Assembly: GCA_934661165.1 (NCBI GenBank)
Contig: CAKUJB010000033.1
Location: 1 to 15,410 of the forward strand
Reading direction: 5' to 3'
Source of the DNA: an uncultured Microbacteriaceae bacterium
GTDB taxonomy: Bacteria; Actinomycetota; Actinomycetes; Actinomycetales; Microbacteriaceae
Length of the DNA stretch: 15,410 nt
Positions 1-8,458 of this stretch are shown piece after piece; the stretch's first letter is position 1, and each line of letters opens with the position of its first letter. A model generated the notes under the pieces. It had not been told where the DNA came from. It was given only the letters and a program-made list of their open reading frames with translations, and did not search any database. The position numbers and the translations under genes were made by a program.

Positions 1-837
1 GGGCAGGCCCGTGGCGAGGTCGCCGCGGCGCTGCAGGAGCGCGAGGCGATCGTCGTCGTCGCCGAGGAGCGCGCGCGGCTGGCCGCGGAGGCGGTCGACG
101 TCACCGCGCTGCCGGACCGCCAGCGCCACGGCGCGCGCCACCCGCTCAGCATGCTCATGGAGCGCATGAGCGACGTCTTCGTCGGCATGGGCTGGGAGGT
201 CGCCGAGGGGCCGGAGCTCGAGAACGAGTGGTTCAACTTCGACGCGCTCAACGTCGACGCCGACCACCCCGCCCGCAGCGAGCAGGACACGTTCTGGGTC
301 GACCCCGTCGATCGACACCTCGTGCTGCGGACGCAGACGAGCCCCGTGCAGATCCGCTCCCTGCTGTCCCGCGAGCTGCCGGTCTACGTCGTCTCGCCCG
401 GCCGCGTCTTCCGCACCGACGACCTCGACGCGACCCACACCCCCGTCTTCCACCAGATCGAGGGCATCGCCATCGACCGCGGGCTCACGATGGCGCACCT
501 GCGCGGCACGCTCGAGCACCTCGCGCGCGCGATGTTCGGCGAGGGCGCGCAGATCCGCCTCCGCGCGAATTTCTTCCCGTTCACCGAGCCGAGCGCCGAG
601 ATGGACGTCTGGCAGCCGAACGCGAAGGGCGGCGCGCGCTGGGTCGAGTGGGGCGGCTGCGGCATGGTGAACCCGAACGTCCTGCTCGCGGCGGGCATCG
701 ACCCGGACGAGTACCAGGGCTTCGCCTTCGGCATGGGCATCGAGCGCACGCTGCAGTTCGGCCACGGCCTCAACGACATGCGCGACATGGTCGAGGGCGA
801 CATCCGCTTCTCCAGGCAGTTCGGGCAGGTGATCTGA
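1..837 (+). CDS. pheS: Phenylalanine--tRNA ligase alpha subunit (5'-truncated by window edge)
   Basis: This is the catalytic alpha subunit of the cytoplasmic (alpha-beta)2 phenylalanyl-tRNA synthetase, which charges tRNA-Phe. The reading frame is open from base 1, so the N-terminal coiled-coil part, roughly 65-70 residues judging by the usual ~345-residue length, lies outside the window; 278 residues are visible. Class II aminoacyl-tRNA synthetase signatures are clear: the motif-2 segment FRTDDLDATHTPVFHQIEG (near 409-465), the substrate-pocket stretch FFPFTEPSAEMDVW, WVEWGGCGMVNP, and the motif-3 region GFAFGMGIERT (near 718-750). The stop codon TGA is followed immediately by the pheT GTG start, so the two genes form one translationally coupled unit. 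The promoter and any leader of the unit lie upstream of the window. Identification is secure; only the start is unseen. Confidence 0.97.
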   Translation, partial: GQARGEVAAALQEREAIVVVAEERARLAAEAVDVTALPDRQRHGARHPLSMLMERMSDVFVGMGWEVAEGPELENEWFNFDALNVDADHPARSEQDTFWVDPVDRHLVLRTQTSPVQIRSLLSRELPVYVVSPGRVFRTDDLDATHTPVFHQIEGIAIDRGLTMAHLRGTLEHLARAMFGEGAQIRLRANFFPFTEPSAEMDVWQPNAKGGARWVEWGGCGMVNPNVLLAAGIDPDEYQGFAFGMGIERTLQFGHGLNDMRDMVEGDIRFSRQFGQVI

Positions 838-3351
838 GTGCGCGTCCCCGTGAGCTGGCTCGGCGAGGTCGTCGACCTCCCCGACGACGTCACCCTCGAG
901 CACCTGCACGAGGCGCTCGTGCGCGTCGGATTCGAGGAGGAATCGGTCCACGGCTTCGGCGTGACCGGTCCGCTCGTCGCGGGTCGGGTCCTCGAGCGCA
1001 CGCCCGAGCCGCAGAAGAACGGCAAGACGATCAACTGGTGCCTCGTCGACATCGGTGAGCCCGAGCCCCGCGGCATCGTCTGCGGCGCCCACAACTTCGA
1101 GCCCGGCGACCTCGTGGCCGTCTGCCTGCCCGGTGCCGTGCTGCCGGGACCGACCCCCGAGGAGCCCTTCCTCATCGCCGCGCGCAAGACGTACGGGCAC
1201 GTCTCGGACGGCATGATCGCCTCGGAGCGCGAGCTCGGGCTCGGCGACGACCACGACGGCATCATCGTGCTCACCCGCCGGGGGATCGACGTGCCGCCCG
1301 GCACCGATCTCATGCCGATCCTCGGCCTGGACGATGCCGCGGTCGAGATCAACGTCACCCCGGACCGGGGCTACGCGATGTCGCTGCGCGGCGTCGGACG
1401 CGAGTATGCGCATGCCACCGGTGCCCGCTACACCGATCCCGCCTCGCTCGTCGCGGCGCGGGCGGAGGCGGCCGCGGGGGTCAGCGGGTTCCCGCTCGCG
1501 GTCGAGGACGCGGCGCCGATCCGCGGCCGCAACGGCTGTGATTCCTTCATCGCGAGGGTGGTGCGCGGCATCGAGGTGCGGCGCCCGAGCCCCTCGTGGC
1601 TCGTCGCGCGGCTGCGCCTCGCGGGCGTCCGCTCGATCTCGCTGCCCGTCGACATCACGAACTACGTCATGCTCGAGCTCGGCCAGCCGATCCACGCCTA
1701 CGACCTCGGCACGCTCACGGGCGGCATCACGGTGCGGCGGGCGACTCCGGGGGAGAGCCTGGTCACGCTCGACGGCCAGGAGCGCCGGCTCCACCCCGAG
1801 GACCTGCTCATCACCGACGACTCCGGTCCCATCGGCATGGCGGGCGTCATGGGCGGCCTCAAGACCGAGGTGACCGACGACACCGTCGACGTCCTCATCG
1901 AAGCCGCGCACTTCGACCCCGTGACGATCGGTCGCTCCGCCCGCCGGCACCGCCTCGTCTCCGAGGCCTCGAAGCGCTACGAGCGCGGGGTCGATCCGCT
2001 CGTGGGCGCCGCGGCGGCGCAGCGTGTCGTCGACCTGCTCGTCGAGTACGCCGGCGGCACCGAGGACCGCGAGTACGGCGGCTGGCTCGCCGACGTGGCG
2101 CCGCGCACCGCGATCGACTTCCGCACCGGCGCCGTCGAGCACCTCGTCGGGGTCGCGTACACCGATGCCGAGGTCATCGACACGCTCGAGGCGATCGGCT
2201 GCGCGGTCGAGCGCGGCGAGGCCGATCGGCTGCGCGTCACCCCGCCGTCGTGGCGCCCCGACCTCCGCGGTCGGGCGGACCTCGTCGAGGAGGTCGCGCG
2301 CATCGTCGGCTACGACCGGATTCCCGCGACGCTGCCCGTCGCGCCACCGGGCCGAGGGCTCACCGAGTCCCAGCGGCTGCGCCGCGCCGTCGCGGCGTCG
2401 CTCGCCGGCTCCGGTCTGGTCGAGGTGCTCAGCTATCCGTTCACGGGCGAGGCCGACGCGGAGCGGTGGACGCCCGGCTCGCCGGCGGTCCGGCTCGCCA
2501 ATCCGCTCGACGGCGCGCTGCCGTACCTGCGCACGAGCCTGTGGCCCGGGCTCATCCAGGCGGCACGCCGCAATCTGAGTCGCGGTCTCACCGAGCTCGC
2601 GCTCTTCGAGGTCGGCCGGGTCTACCTCCCCGAGCCCGGGCGCGAGTACGGGTCATCGGCGCTCCCGGTCGGCGACGCCCGGCCGGACGACGCGACGCTC
2701 GCGGCCCTCTACGACTCCGTCCCGCCCCAGCCGTGGCACCTCGGCGCGCTCTTCCTCGGCGACGCCGTGGTCAAGCAGCCGGGCGCGACGGCGGTGCCGA
2801 GCGGCATCGCTGACGCCGTGTCGGCGGCGCGCCATCTCGCGGCGGCGCTCGGGGTGCGTCTCGAGGTCTCGCAGGGCGCGCATTCCTCCCTCCATCCTGG
2901 CCGCACCGCACTCCTCGCGATCGACGGCCAGCCGATCGGGCTCGCGGGCGAGCTGCTCCCGGCCCTGGCCGGCGAGCTCGACCTGCCGCGCGTCGTCGCG
3001 GTGCTCGAGCTCGACCTCGATGCGCTCATCGCGGCGACGGGCGTCGTCGAGACGGCGCCGATCCCGGCGTATCCGGCGGCGACCCAGGACGTCTCGCTCG
3101 TCGTCCCGGTCGAGACGGTCGTGGGCGAGCTGCTCGCGGCGTTCACGGCGGGCGCGGGGGAGCTCCTCGAGCACGCGCGGCTCGTCGATGACTATCGCGG
3201 CCAGGGCGTGCCGGACGGGTCGAAGTCGCTCACCTTCGCGCTGCGCTTCCGCGCGCCCGACCGCACCCTCACGCAGGCCGAGGCCACCGAGGCGAAGCTC
3301 GCGGGCGTCGCCGCGGTCGCCGGCCGGTTCGGCGCCGCCCTCCGCGACTGA
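838..3351 (+). CDS. pheT: Phenylalanine--tRNA ligase beta subunit
   Basis: The beta subunit partners PheS in the heterotetrameric enzyme; it supplies tRNA-binding and editing domains. The product is 837 residues, normal for bacterial PheT (about 800-840). It begins MRVPVSWLGEVVDLP, a typical PheT start. An EMAP-like tRNA-binding domain follows at roughly residues 40-155 (with GIVCGAHNF), then the B3/B4 editing region with DITNYVMLELGQPIHAYD near residue 270, the B5 domain, a catalytic-like core containing RRNLSRGLTELALFEVGRVY, and a C-terminal ferredoxin-fold anticodon-binding domain ending LTFALRFRAPDRTLTQAEA. The GTG start directly abuts the pheS stop (TGAGTG), giving zero spacing and likely coupling. 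No frameshift or missing domain is seen. The gene ends 171 bases before a convergent gene. Confidence 0.97.
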   Translation: MRVPVSWLGEVVDLPDDVTLEHLHEALVRVGFEEESVHGFGVTGPLVAGRVLERTPEPQKNGKTINWCLVDIGEPEPRGIVCGAHNFEPGDLVAVCLPGAVLPGPTPEEPFLIAARKTYGHVSDGMIASERELGLGDDHDGIIVLTRRGIDVPPGTDLMPILGLDDAAVEINVTPDRGYAMSLRGVGREYAHATGARYTDPASLVAARAEAAAGVSGFPLAVEDAAPIRGRNGCDSFIARVVRGIEVRRPSPSWLVARLRLAGVRSISLPVDITNYVMLELGQPIHAYDLGTLTGGITVRRATPGESLVTLDGQERRLHPEDLLITDDSGPIGMAGVMGGLKTEVTDDTVDVLIEAAHFDPVTIGRSARRHRLVSEASKRYERGVDPLVGAAAAQRVVDLLVEYAGGTEDREYGGWLADVAPRTAIDFRTGAVEHLVGVAYTDAEVIDTLEAIGCAVERGEADRLRVTPPSWRPDLRGRADLVEEVARIVGYDRIPATLPVAPPGRGLTESQRLRRAVAASLAGSGLVEVLSYPFTGEADAERWTPGSPAVRLANPLDGALPYLRTSLWPGLIQAARRNLSRGLTELALFEVGRVYLPEPGREYGSSALPVGDARPDDATLAALYDSVPPQPWHLGALFLGDAVVKQPGATAVPSGIADAVSAARHLAAALGVRLEVSQGAHSSLHPGRTALLAIDGQPIGLAGELLPALAGELDLPRVVAVLELDLDALIAATGVVETAPIPAYPAATQDVSLVVPVETVVGELLAAFTAGAGELLEHARLVDDYRGQGVPDGSKSLTFALRFRAPDRTLTQAEATEAKLAGVAAVAGRFGAALRD

Positions 3352-3411
3352 CCCGCCACACGCTCCAGCCTCTTGGGGCCAGCCAGCGACCGCGACGCGG
3401 TCCTTGCGTGA

Positions 3412-3481
3412 GTGGCGGGCGCTTCGCCGAATGGCGGGTGTGCGCGACCCCGTGCCCGCCATTCGGGGAGAACCCCGCCAC
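3412..3481. repeat. Nested ~70-bp inverted repeat between convergent genes (element 1)
   Basis: An outer pair of 8-base arms (GTGGCGGG at 3412-3419, CCCGCCAC at 3474-3481) encloses a perfect 12-base pair of arms (CCGAATGGCGGG at 3427-3438, CCCGCCATTCGG at 3455-3466). The two stems are separated by 7-base internal loops, and the terminal loop is 16 bases. It lies between the pheT stop and the stop of the convergent oxidoreductase gene, where a bidirectional terminator would be expected, but no T-run follows. Two further elements of the same design and span lie at 8364-8435 and 8459-8526, so it may instead be one copy of a dispersed REP-like family. The pairing is directly visible; the function is inferred. 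Confidence 0.75.
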
Positions 3482-3522
3482 CCGCAGCGTGTTCGGTCGG
3501 GTTTCGGGGCGACGCGTGGGGG

Positions 3523-4467
3523 TCAGGGCACGAGGATGATCTTGCCGCGGACGGCGTGCGCCTCGCTCCTGCGGTGCGCCTCGACGACCTCGTCGAGCGG
3601 GAGCACCGCGCCGATCTCCACCGAGAAGTCCTCGTGCACGATGAGCGGCTGGACGACCTCGATCGCCTCCGCGCGCAGCGCCTGCTGCTCGTCCGTGAGG
3701 GGGACCGAGGAGCCGCCGCTGTAGGCGGTGAGGCCGAGCGCGTCGGCCTTCGCCCCAGCGACGATCGTCGCGAAGCGGGAGCGGTCGGCGATGAGCTCGA
3801 TCGAGTCGAAGGCCTCGTCGGTGCCGGCGAGGTCGAGGATGACGGTGAAGCCGGCAGGATGCGCCTCCCGCAGCCGGTCGAGCAGGCCCTCGCCGTACGC
3901 GACGGGCGTCGCGCCGAGCTCGCGGATCCGGTCGAAGCTGCGGGCGGAGCCGGTCGCGACGACTTCGGCCGCGCCGAAGCGCCGGGCGAACTGGATCGCG
4001 GCCTGGCCGACGGCACCGGAGCCCGCGTGGATGAGCACGCGGTCGCCCGGCCCGACGCCGAGCGATCGGAGGGCCTGATAGGCGGTGCCGATCGGGATGG
4101 GCAGCGCGGCGGCGACCTCCCAGCTCAGCTCCGGGCGCTTGCGGGTGAGATTGGCCGGCCGCGCGACGGCGTGCGTCGCGGCGGCGCCCTGCGTCCCGCC
4201 GAAGATGACCTCGTCGCCGACTGCCCAGCCGGTGACCTCGGCGCCGACGGCGGCGATGACGCCCGCACCGTCGTAGCCGACCCCGCGCGGGGACTTGAGC
4301 GGCTCGGAGGCGCGCACGCCCCTGCGGATCTTCGTGTCGAACGGGTTGACCCCATGCGCCCGCACCTCGATGAGGACGCGGTCGGCGCCCGGCGTCGGCA
4401 CCTCGCCCTCGACGACGGAGATGACCTCGGGACCGCCGAGTTCGGCGTACTGCGCGAAACGAGCCAT
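3523..4467 (-). CDS. NADP-dependent oxidoreductase, zinc-less quinone oxidoreductase-like (MDR superfamily)
   Basis: The product is 314 residues and starts MARFAQYAELGGPEV, typical of the zinc-independent medium-chain dehydrogenase/reductase group that reduces quinones or enones with NADPH. A GroES-like N-terminal domain (HGVNPFDTKIRRG, GYDGAGVIAAVGAEVTGWAVGDEV) is followed by a Rossmann domain with HAGSGAVGQAAIQFARRFGA near residues 145-165. The catalytic and structural zinc cysteines of alcohol dehydrogenases are absent. The C-terminal segment VLPLDEVVEAHRRSEAHAVRGKIILVP is usual for the family. The ATG start is preceded by TGGAGG only one base away, an unusually tight ribosome binding site, but no better start is visible. 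It converges with pheT and diverges from gdhA. The physiological substrate cannot be read from the sequence, so no gene symbol is given. Confidence 0.9.
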   Translation of the reverse strand: MARFAQYAELGGPEVISVVEGEVPTPGADRVLIEVRAHGVNPFDTKIRRGVRASEPLKSPRGVGYDGAGVIAAVGAEVTGWAVGDEVIFGGTQGAAATHAVARPANLTRKRPELSWEVAAALPIPIGTAYQALRSLGVGPGDRVLIHAGSGAVGQAAIQFARRFGAAEVVATGSARSFDRIRELGATPVAYGEGLLDRLREAHPAGFTVILDLAGTDEAFDSIELIADRSRFATIVAGAKADALGLTAYSGGSSVPLTDEQQALRAEAIEVVQPLIVHEDFSVEIGAVLPLDEVVEAHRRSEAHAVRGKIILVP

Positions 4468-4551
4468 GCCTCCAGCCAAGCACGGGTGCCCGGCGCCGTC
4501 CACTCGCGCGGCGCGGCGCGGCGACCCGTGGTCGGGCCCAGGGGGCCGTGG

Positions 4552-4581
4552 TTCGGCCGGGGGCCTCCGACTCGGTAGACT
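4552..4581 (+). promoter_or_regulatory. Candidate gdhA promoter
   Basis: TAGACT at 4576-4581 fits the actinobacterial TANNNT -10 pattern. A weak -35-like TTCGGC at 4552-4557 lies 18 bases upstream. The site is in the 198-base divergent gap between the oxidoreductase start (4467) and gdhA (4666). It would give a leader of about 75-80 bases. The -35 match is poor, so this is a tentative call. Confidence 0.3.
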
Positions 4582-4665
4582 CGGAATCTCCGTCACGCTG
4601 ACAACTGGTGCACGCTCCTGCTGCCGATGCCAGCGCACCGCTTCCCATCGATGAATGGAGCCCGC

Positions 4666-6015
4666 TTGTCCGTCGTGCTGCATGAACGGCTCGTCCCGGT
4701 CTTCGACGAGGTCATCCGTCGCAATCCGGGTGAGGCCGAGTTCCACCAGGCGGTGAGCGAGGTGCTCGAGACGCTCGGGCCGGTCATCTCCAAGCATCCC
4801 GAATACGCCCAGTCCGAGATCATCCGGCGACTGTGCGAGCCGGAGCGGCAGATCATCTTCCGCGTGCCGTGGACCGACGACCAGGGCCGCGTCCAGCTCA
4901 ACCGCGGCTTCCGCGTCGAGTTCAACTCGGCGCTCGGGCCCTACAAGGGCGGCCTGCGATTCCACCCGAGCGTCTACCTCGGCATCATCAAGTTCCTCGG
5001 CTTCGAGCAGATCTTCAAGAACTCCCTCACCGGCATGCCGATCGGCGGCGCGAAGGGCGGCTCGGACTTCGACCCGAAGGGTCGCTCCGAGGCGGAGATC
5101 ATGCGCTTCTGCCAGTCGTTCATGACGGAGCTCTACCGGCACATCGGCGAGTACACGGACGTGCCGGCCGGCGACATCGGCGTCGGCGGCCGCGAGATCG
5201 GCTACCTCTTCGGGCAGTACAAGCGGATCACGAACCGCTACGAGTCGAGCGTGCTCACCGGCAAGGGCCTCACCTGGGGCGGCTCGCAGGTGCGCACCGA
5301 GGCCACGGGCTACGGCACGGTGTTCTTCGTCGACGAGATCCTCAAGGCCACGGGCCAGGACTACGTCGGCAAGCGCGTCATCGTCTCGGGCTCCGGCAAC
5401 GTCGCGATCTACGCGATCGAGAAGGTGCAGGAGCTCGGCGGCCTGGTGGTGGCCTGCTCCGACTCCGCTGGCTACATCGTCGACGAGAACGGGATCGACC
5501 TCGACCTCGTCAAGGACATCAAGGAGGTGCGCCGCGGGCGCATCTCGGAGTACCTCGACGCCCGTCCCCACGCGAGCTATGTCGCCGGCGGCTCCATCTG
5601 GGACGTCCCCGCGGAGATCGCGCTGCCGTGCGCGACGCAGAACGAGCTCGACGAGGACGGCGCCGCCGCCCTCATCCGCGGCGGCGTGCGCATCGTCGCC
5701 GAAGGCGCGAACATGCCGACGACGCCGGCGGCGAGCCGCGCATTCGCCCAGGCGGGTGTGACCTTCGCCCCCGGCAAGGCGGTGAACGCCGGCGGCGTCG
5801 CGACGAGCGCGCTCGAGATGCAGCAGAACGCCTCGCGCGACAACTGGACGTTCGAGCACACCGAGGAGCGCCTCGCGGACATCATGCGCGGCATCCACGA
5901 CCGCTGCCTCGAGACCGCGGACGAGTTCGGCTCACCTGGCGATTACGTCGTCGGGGCGAACATCGCCGGCTTCACCCGCGTCGCCGACGCCATGCTCGCC
6001 CTCGGCGTCATCTGA
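4666..6015 (+). CDS. gdhA: NADP-specific glutamate dehydrogenase
   Basis: This hexameric cytoplasmic enzyme aminates 2-oxoglutarate to glutamate, the precursor of the arginine pathway encoded downstream. From a TTG start the product is 449 residues, against 447 for E. coli GdhA. TTG is chosen because GGAG lies five bases upstream (4657-4660), whereas the in-frame ATGs at 4651 and 4627 have no comparable site. This choice also puts the catalytic lysine of GGAKGGSDFDPKG at residue 130, two residues from E. coli K128. Other signatures are PYKGGLRFHPSVYLGIIKFLGFEQ, the DVPAGDIGVGGREIGYLFGQYK block and the nucleotide-binding SGSGNVAIYAIEKVQELGG followed by SDSAGYIVDENG. The last 84 bases are overlapped by a transporter gene on the other strand. 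NADP preference is assigned from family resemblance. Confidence 0.94.
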   Translation: MSVVLHERLVPVFDEVIRRNPGEAEFHQAVSEVLETLGPVISKHPEYAQSEIIRRLCEPERQIIFRVPWTDDQGRVQLNRGFRVEFNSALGPYKGGLRFHPSVYLGIIKFLGFEQIFKNSLTGMPIGGAKGGSDFDPKGRSEAEIMRFCQSFMTELYRHIGEYTDVPAGDIGVGGREIGYLFGQYKRITNRYESSVLTGKGLTWGGSQVRTEATGYGTVFFVDEILKATGQDYVGKRVIVSGSGNVAIYAIEKVQELGGLVVACSDSAGYIVDENGIDLDLVKDIKEVRRGRISEYLDARPHASYVAGGSIWDVPAEIALPCATQNELDEDGAAALIRGGVRIVAEGANMPTTPAASRAFAQAGVTFAPGKAVNAGGVATSALEMQQNASRDNWTFEHTEERLADIMRGIHDRCLETADEFGSPGDYVVGANIAGFTRVADAMLALGVI

Positions 6016-6915
6016 GTCGCCGCCCGCGATGATCCGCGGCAGGTGCCGCCGCGCGACGAGGTAGGACCCGGCGAGGACGAGCACGAAGCCGACGATCGTC
6101 CACACCGTGATCTGCTCGCCGAGCAGGAGCCAGCCGGTGAGCACCGCGACGGCCGGGTTGATGTACGTGATCGCCGTCATGCGCACCGGCCCGACCTCGG
6201 CGACGAGGCGGAACATCATGAGGAATGCGAGGGCGCTGCAGATCGCGCCGAGCACGAGCACCGAGATGATCACCTCGGGCGAGAGCGGCGCGGTGGGCCA
6301 GCCGCCCGTCGCGCCGACGATGGGCAGGTAGACGAGCGCGGCGATGCCGAGCGAGAGCGCGAAGACGCCGACCGACGGCAGGTCGGGCAGCCACCGCGCG
6401 AGGATCGCCGGGCCGAGCGCGTAGCCGACGACGACGACGCACAGCAGCGCGACGCCGATGAGGTCGGAGCCCGCGACGTCGAGTCCGACGATGACCGCGA
6501 CGCCGCCCATCCCGACGGCGAGCCCGAGCCAGTTGAACCAGCTCAGCGGCTCCTTGCGGCCCATGAGGAAGGCGATGCCGAGCGCGACGAGCGGGATCGC
6601 CGCGAGCAGGAGTCCGGCGGTCGAGGACGGCAGTCGCGTCTGCGCGGCGCTGAGGAAGTACCAGGGCAGGATGAGCTCGGCGAGCGTGAAGGCGAGCAGC
6701 GGCCGCCAGCGCCGCAGCACCGGCAGGATCGCCTTCCGGTGGATCGCGACGGGCAGCAGCACGGCGGCGCCGACGGCGCAGCGCAGCAGCACGAGCATCT
6801 CGGGCGTCAGCTCGCCGACGGCGATCTTGATGAGTGCGTAGGGGATGCCCCAGACGACGCCGAGACCGAGGAGGAGGAGCAGGCCGTTACGCGTCACTGC
6901 ATGATTCTGGTCCAT
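5932..6915 (-). CDS. EamA/DMT-family transporter (10 predicted membrane segments)
   Basis: This 327-residue hydrophobic protein shows about ten membrane segments in two five-helix halves, the layout of the drug/metabolite transporter superfamily (EamA repeats). The first segment is LLLLLGLGVVWGIPYALIKIAVGE; characteristic loops include SSTAGLLLAAIPLVALGIAFLMGRKEP in the first half and TAITYINPAVAVLTGWLLLGEQ in the second. Members export amino acids, metabolites or drugs; the substrate here is unknown. The ATG at 6915 lacks a clear ribosome binding site; a GTG six codons later is an alternative. It lies 43 bases after argG on the same strand and may be cotranscribed. Residues about 301-327 form an acidic, non-membrane tail (GGDSDDAEGEHGVGDAGEAG) that is encoded almost entirely by the complement of the gdhA 3' end. 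Confidence 0.9.
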   Translation of the reverse strand: MDQNHAVTRNGLLLLLGLGVVWGIPYALIKIAVGELTPEMLVLLRCAVGAAVLLPVAIHRKAILPVLRRWRPLLAFTLAELILPWYFLSAAQTRLPSSTAGLLLAAIPLVALGIAFLMGRKEPLSWFNWLGLAVGMGGVAVIVGLDVAGSDLIGVALLCVVVVGYALGPAILARWLPDLPSVGVFALSLGIAALVYLPIVGATGGWPTAPLSPEVIISVLVLGAICSALAFLMMFRLVAEVGPVRMTAITYINPAVAVLTGWLLLGEQITVWTIVGFVLVLAGSYLVARRHLPRIIAGGDSDDAEGEHGVGDAGEAGDVRPDDVIAR

Positions 6916-6958
6916 GCCGCCGACTTCGGCGACCGGGCGCACTCCTCCCGGATAGGGC

Positions 6959-8305
6959 TCAGCCCTCGAGCTCGGGCGCGACGATGTCGGCGACGAGCGC
7001 GGCGGTCTGGCCGCCGATGAGCCCGAGGCCCGCGTACTGCTCGAGGCGGGCCCGGGAGTCGGCGATGTCGAGGTTGCGCATCGTGAGCTGGCCGATCCGG
7101 TCCTCCGGGCCGAATGCGGCATCCGCGACCCGCTCCATCGACAGCTTCTCCGGGGCGTACGAGAGCGCCGGGCCGCGGGTGTCGACGATCGTGTAGTCGT
7201 CGCCGCGGCGCAGACGCAACGTCACCTGCCCGGTGATCGCGGAGCCGACCCACTTCTGGAGCGACTCGCGGAGCATGAGGGACTGCGGGTCGAGCCAGCG
7301 GCCCTCGTACATGAGTCGGCCGAGGCGGCGGCCTTCGAGCTGGTAGTTCGCGAACGTGTCCTCGTTGTGGATCGCCGTGAGCAGCCGCTCGTACGTGATG
7401 TGGAGGAGCGCCATGCCGGGCGCCTCATAGATGCCGCGCGACTTCGCCTCGATGATGCGGTTCTCGATCTGGTCGGACACGCCGAGGCCGTGGCGGCCGC
7501 CGATCGCGTTCGCCTCGAGGACGAGCGCGACGGGGTCGCCGCCGAAGTCGTTCCCGTTGATCGCGACGGGTCGGCCCTGCGCGTACTCGACGGTGACCTC
7601 CTCGCTCGCGATCGCGACGTCCTCGCGCCAGTGCGCGACGCCCATGATCGGCTCGACGAGGTCGAGGCCCGCGGACAGCTCCTCGAGGTCCTTCGCCTCG
7701 TGCGTCGCGCCCCAGATGTTCGCGTCGGTCGAGTACGCCTTCTCCGCCGACGCCCGGTAGGGGTAGCCGTGCGCGACGAGCCACTGGCTCATCTCCGTGC
7801 GGCCGCCGAGCTCGGTGACGAATGCGCTGTCAAGCCACGGCTTGTAGATGCGCAGGTTCGGGTTCGCGAGCAGGCCGTAGCGGTAGAAGCGCTCGATGTC
7901 GTTGCCCTTGTAGGTCGACCCGTCGCCCCAGATCTCGACGTCGTCCTCGTGCATCGCCCGGACGAGCATCGTGCCCGTCACGGCCCGGCCGAGGGGAGTC
8001 GTGTTGAAGTACGTCTTGCCGCCGGTGCGGATGTGGAATGCGCCGCAGGCGAGCGCCGCGAAGCCCTCCTCGACGAGCTGGCGGCGGATGTCGACGAGCC
8101 GCGCGATCTCGGCGCCGTACTCGAGCGCCCGGTCCGGGATGCCGGCGATGTCGGGCTCGTCGGGCTGGCCGATGTCCGCGGTGTACGTGCAGGGGATCGC
8201 GCCCTTGTCGCGCATCCAGGCGACGGCCGTCGCGGTGTCGAGCCCGCCGGAGAACGCGATGCCGACCTTCTGGCCGACGGGGAGGGATGTGAGGACCTTG
8301 GACAC
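6959..8305 (-). CDS. argG: Argininosuccinate synthase, long E. coli-like subtype
   Basis: ArgG joins citrulline and aspartate with ATP to argininosuccinate, the penultimate step of arginine synthesis. The 448-residue product matches E. coli ArgG (447) in length and is very similar throughout: ATP-binding AFSGGLDTATAVAWM (residues 17-31), TYFNTTPLGRAVTGTMLV, WGDGSTYKGNDIERFYRYG, EKAYSTDANIWGATHEAKDLE, RIGGRHGLG-like AIGGRHGLGVSDQIENRI, and RIGQLTMRNLDI. Many actinobacteria carry the shorter ~400-residue type inside the arg operon; here the gene stands apart, on the opposite strand. The start is GTG at 8303-8305; no strong ribosome binding site precedes it, but TACGAT lies eight bases upstream, so a leaderless or near-leaderless mRNA is possible. 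A transporter gene follows after 43 bases. Confidence 0.96.
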   Translation of the reverse strand: MSKVLTSLPVGQKVGIAFSGGLDTATAVAWMRDKGAIPCTYTADIGQPDEPDIAGIPDRALEYGAEIARLVDIRRQLVEEGFAALACGAFHIRTGGKTYFNTTPLGRAVTGTMLVRAMHEDDVEIWGDGSTYKGNDIERFYRYGLLANPNLRIYKPWLDSAFVTELGGRTEMSQWLVAHGYPYRASAEKAYSTDANIWGATHEAKDLEELSAGLDLVEPIMGVAHWREDVAIASEEVTVEYAQGRPVAINGNDFGGDPVALVLEANAIGGRHGLGVSDQIENRIIEAKSRGIYEAPGMALLHITYERLLTAIHNEDTFANYQLEGRRLGRLMYEGRWLDPQSLMLRESLQKWVGSAITGQVTLRLRRGDDYTIVDTRGPALSYAPEKLSMERVADAAFGPEDRIGQLTMRNLDIADSRARLEQYAGLGLIGGQTAALVADIVAPELEG

Positions 8306-8313
8306 GAGGCCCA

Positions 8314-8319
8314 ATCGTA
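8314..8319 (-). promoter_or_regulatory. Candidate argG -10 box (near-leaderless)
   Basis: On the minus strand TACGAT (TANNNT type) ends eight bases before the argG GTG. The transcript would start one or two bases ahead of, or at, the start codon, consistent with the lack of a ribosome binding site. No convincing -35 box is present at the expected distance (GAATGC at 17 bases), so confidence is low. Confidence 0.28.
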
Positions 8320-8363
8320 CCGGGGGCGCGCTCGGCGCATTCCTCCCGAGGGCACCGGGTGTT

Positions 8364-8435
8364 GCCGAGTGTCGGTGTTTTCGGCGAGAGCGGTCCCGAT
8401 CTGACCCCCGCTCGCCGGATTCCCCCACACTCGGC
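8364..8435. repeat. Nested ~70-bp inverted repeat (element 2)
   Basis: Outer 9-base arms GCCGAGTGT (8364-8372) and ACACTCGGC (8427-8435) enclose inner 7-base arms CGGCGAG (8382-8388) and CTCGCCG (8411-8417), with internal loops between and a 22-base terminal loop that can pair further. Span (72 bases) and two-stem layout match the element at 3412-3481 (70 bases). It lies 23 bases from element 3. It could be a dispersed repeat, a binding site, or a leader-RNA structure if transcription toward argG starts upstream. Confidence 0.65.
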
Positions 8436-8458
8436 CCCCAGCCGGACGCCAACCTCGC

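Noticed and set aside
4627..4665. Upstream ATG starts (4627, 4651) for gdhA
   Set aside because: Neither has a well-placed ribosome binding site; TTG at 4666 has GGAG at five bases and gives near-identical numbering to E. coli GdhA. The ATG at 4651 remains the second choice.
3523..5898. 791-codon minus-strand frame extending the oxidoreductase far upstream
   Set aside because: Only the part from 4467 shows family similarity; the rest runs antisense through gdhA, is low-complexity Ala/Arg/Asp/Val, and is a shadow of gdhA.
7978..8340. Minus-strand ATG at 8340 followed by Arg-rich codons (MRRARPR) as an arginine leader for argG
   Set aside because: The frame does not stop after the Arg codons; it stays open deep into argG as a shadow frame, has no ribosome binding site or -10 box at a suitable distance, and the Arg content is typical of GC-rich shadows.
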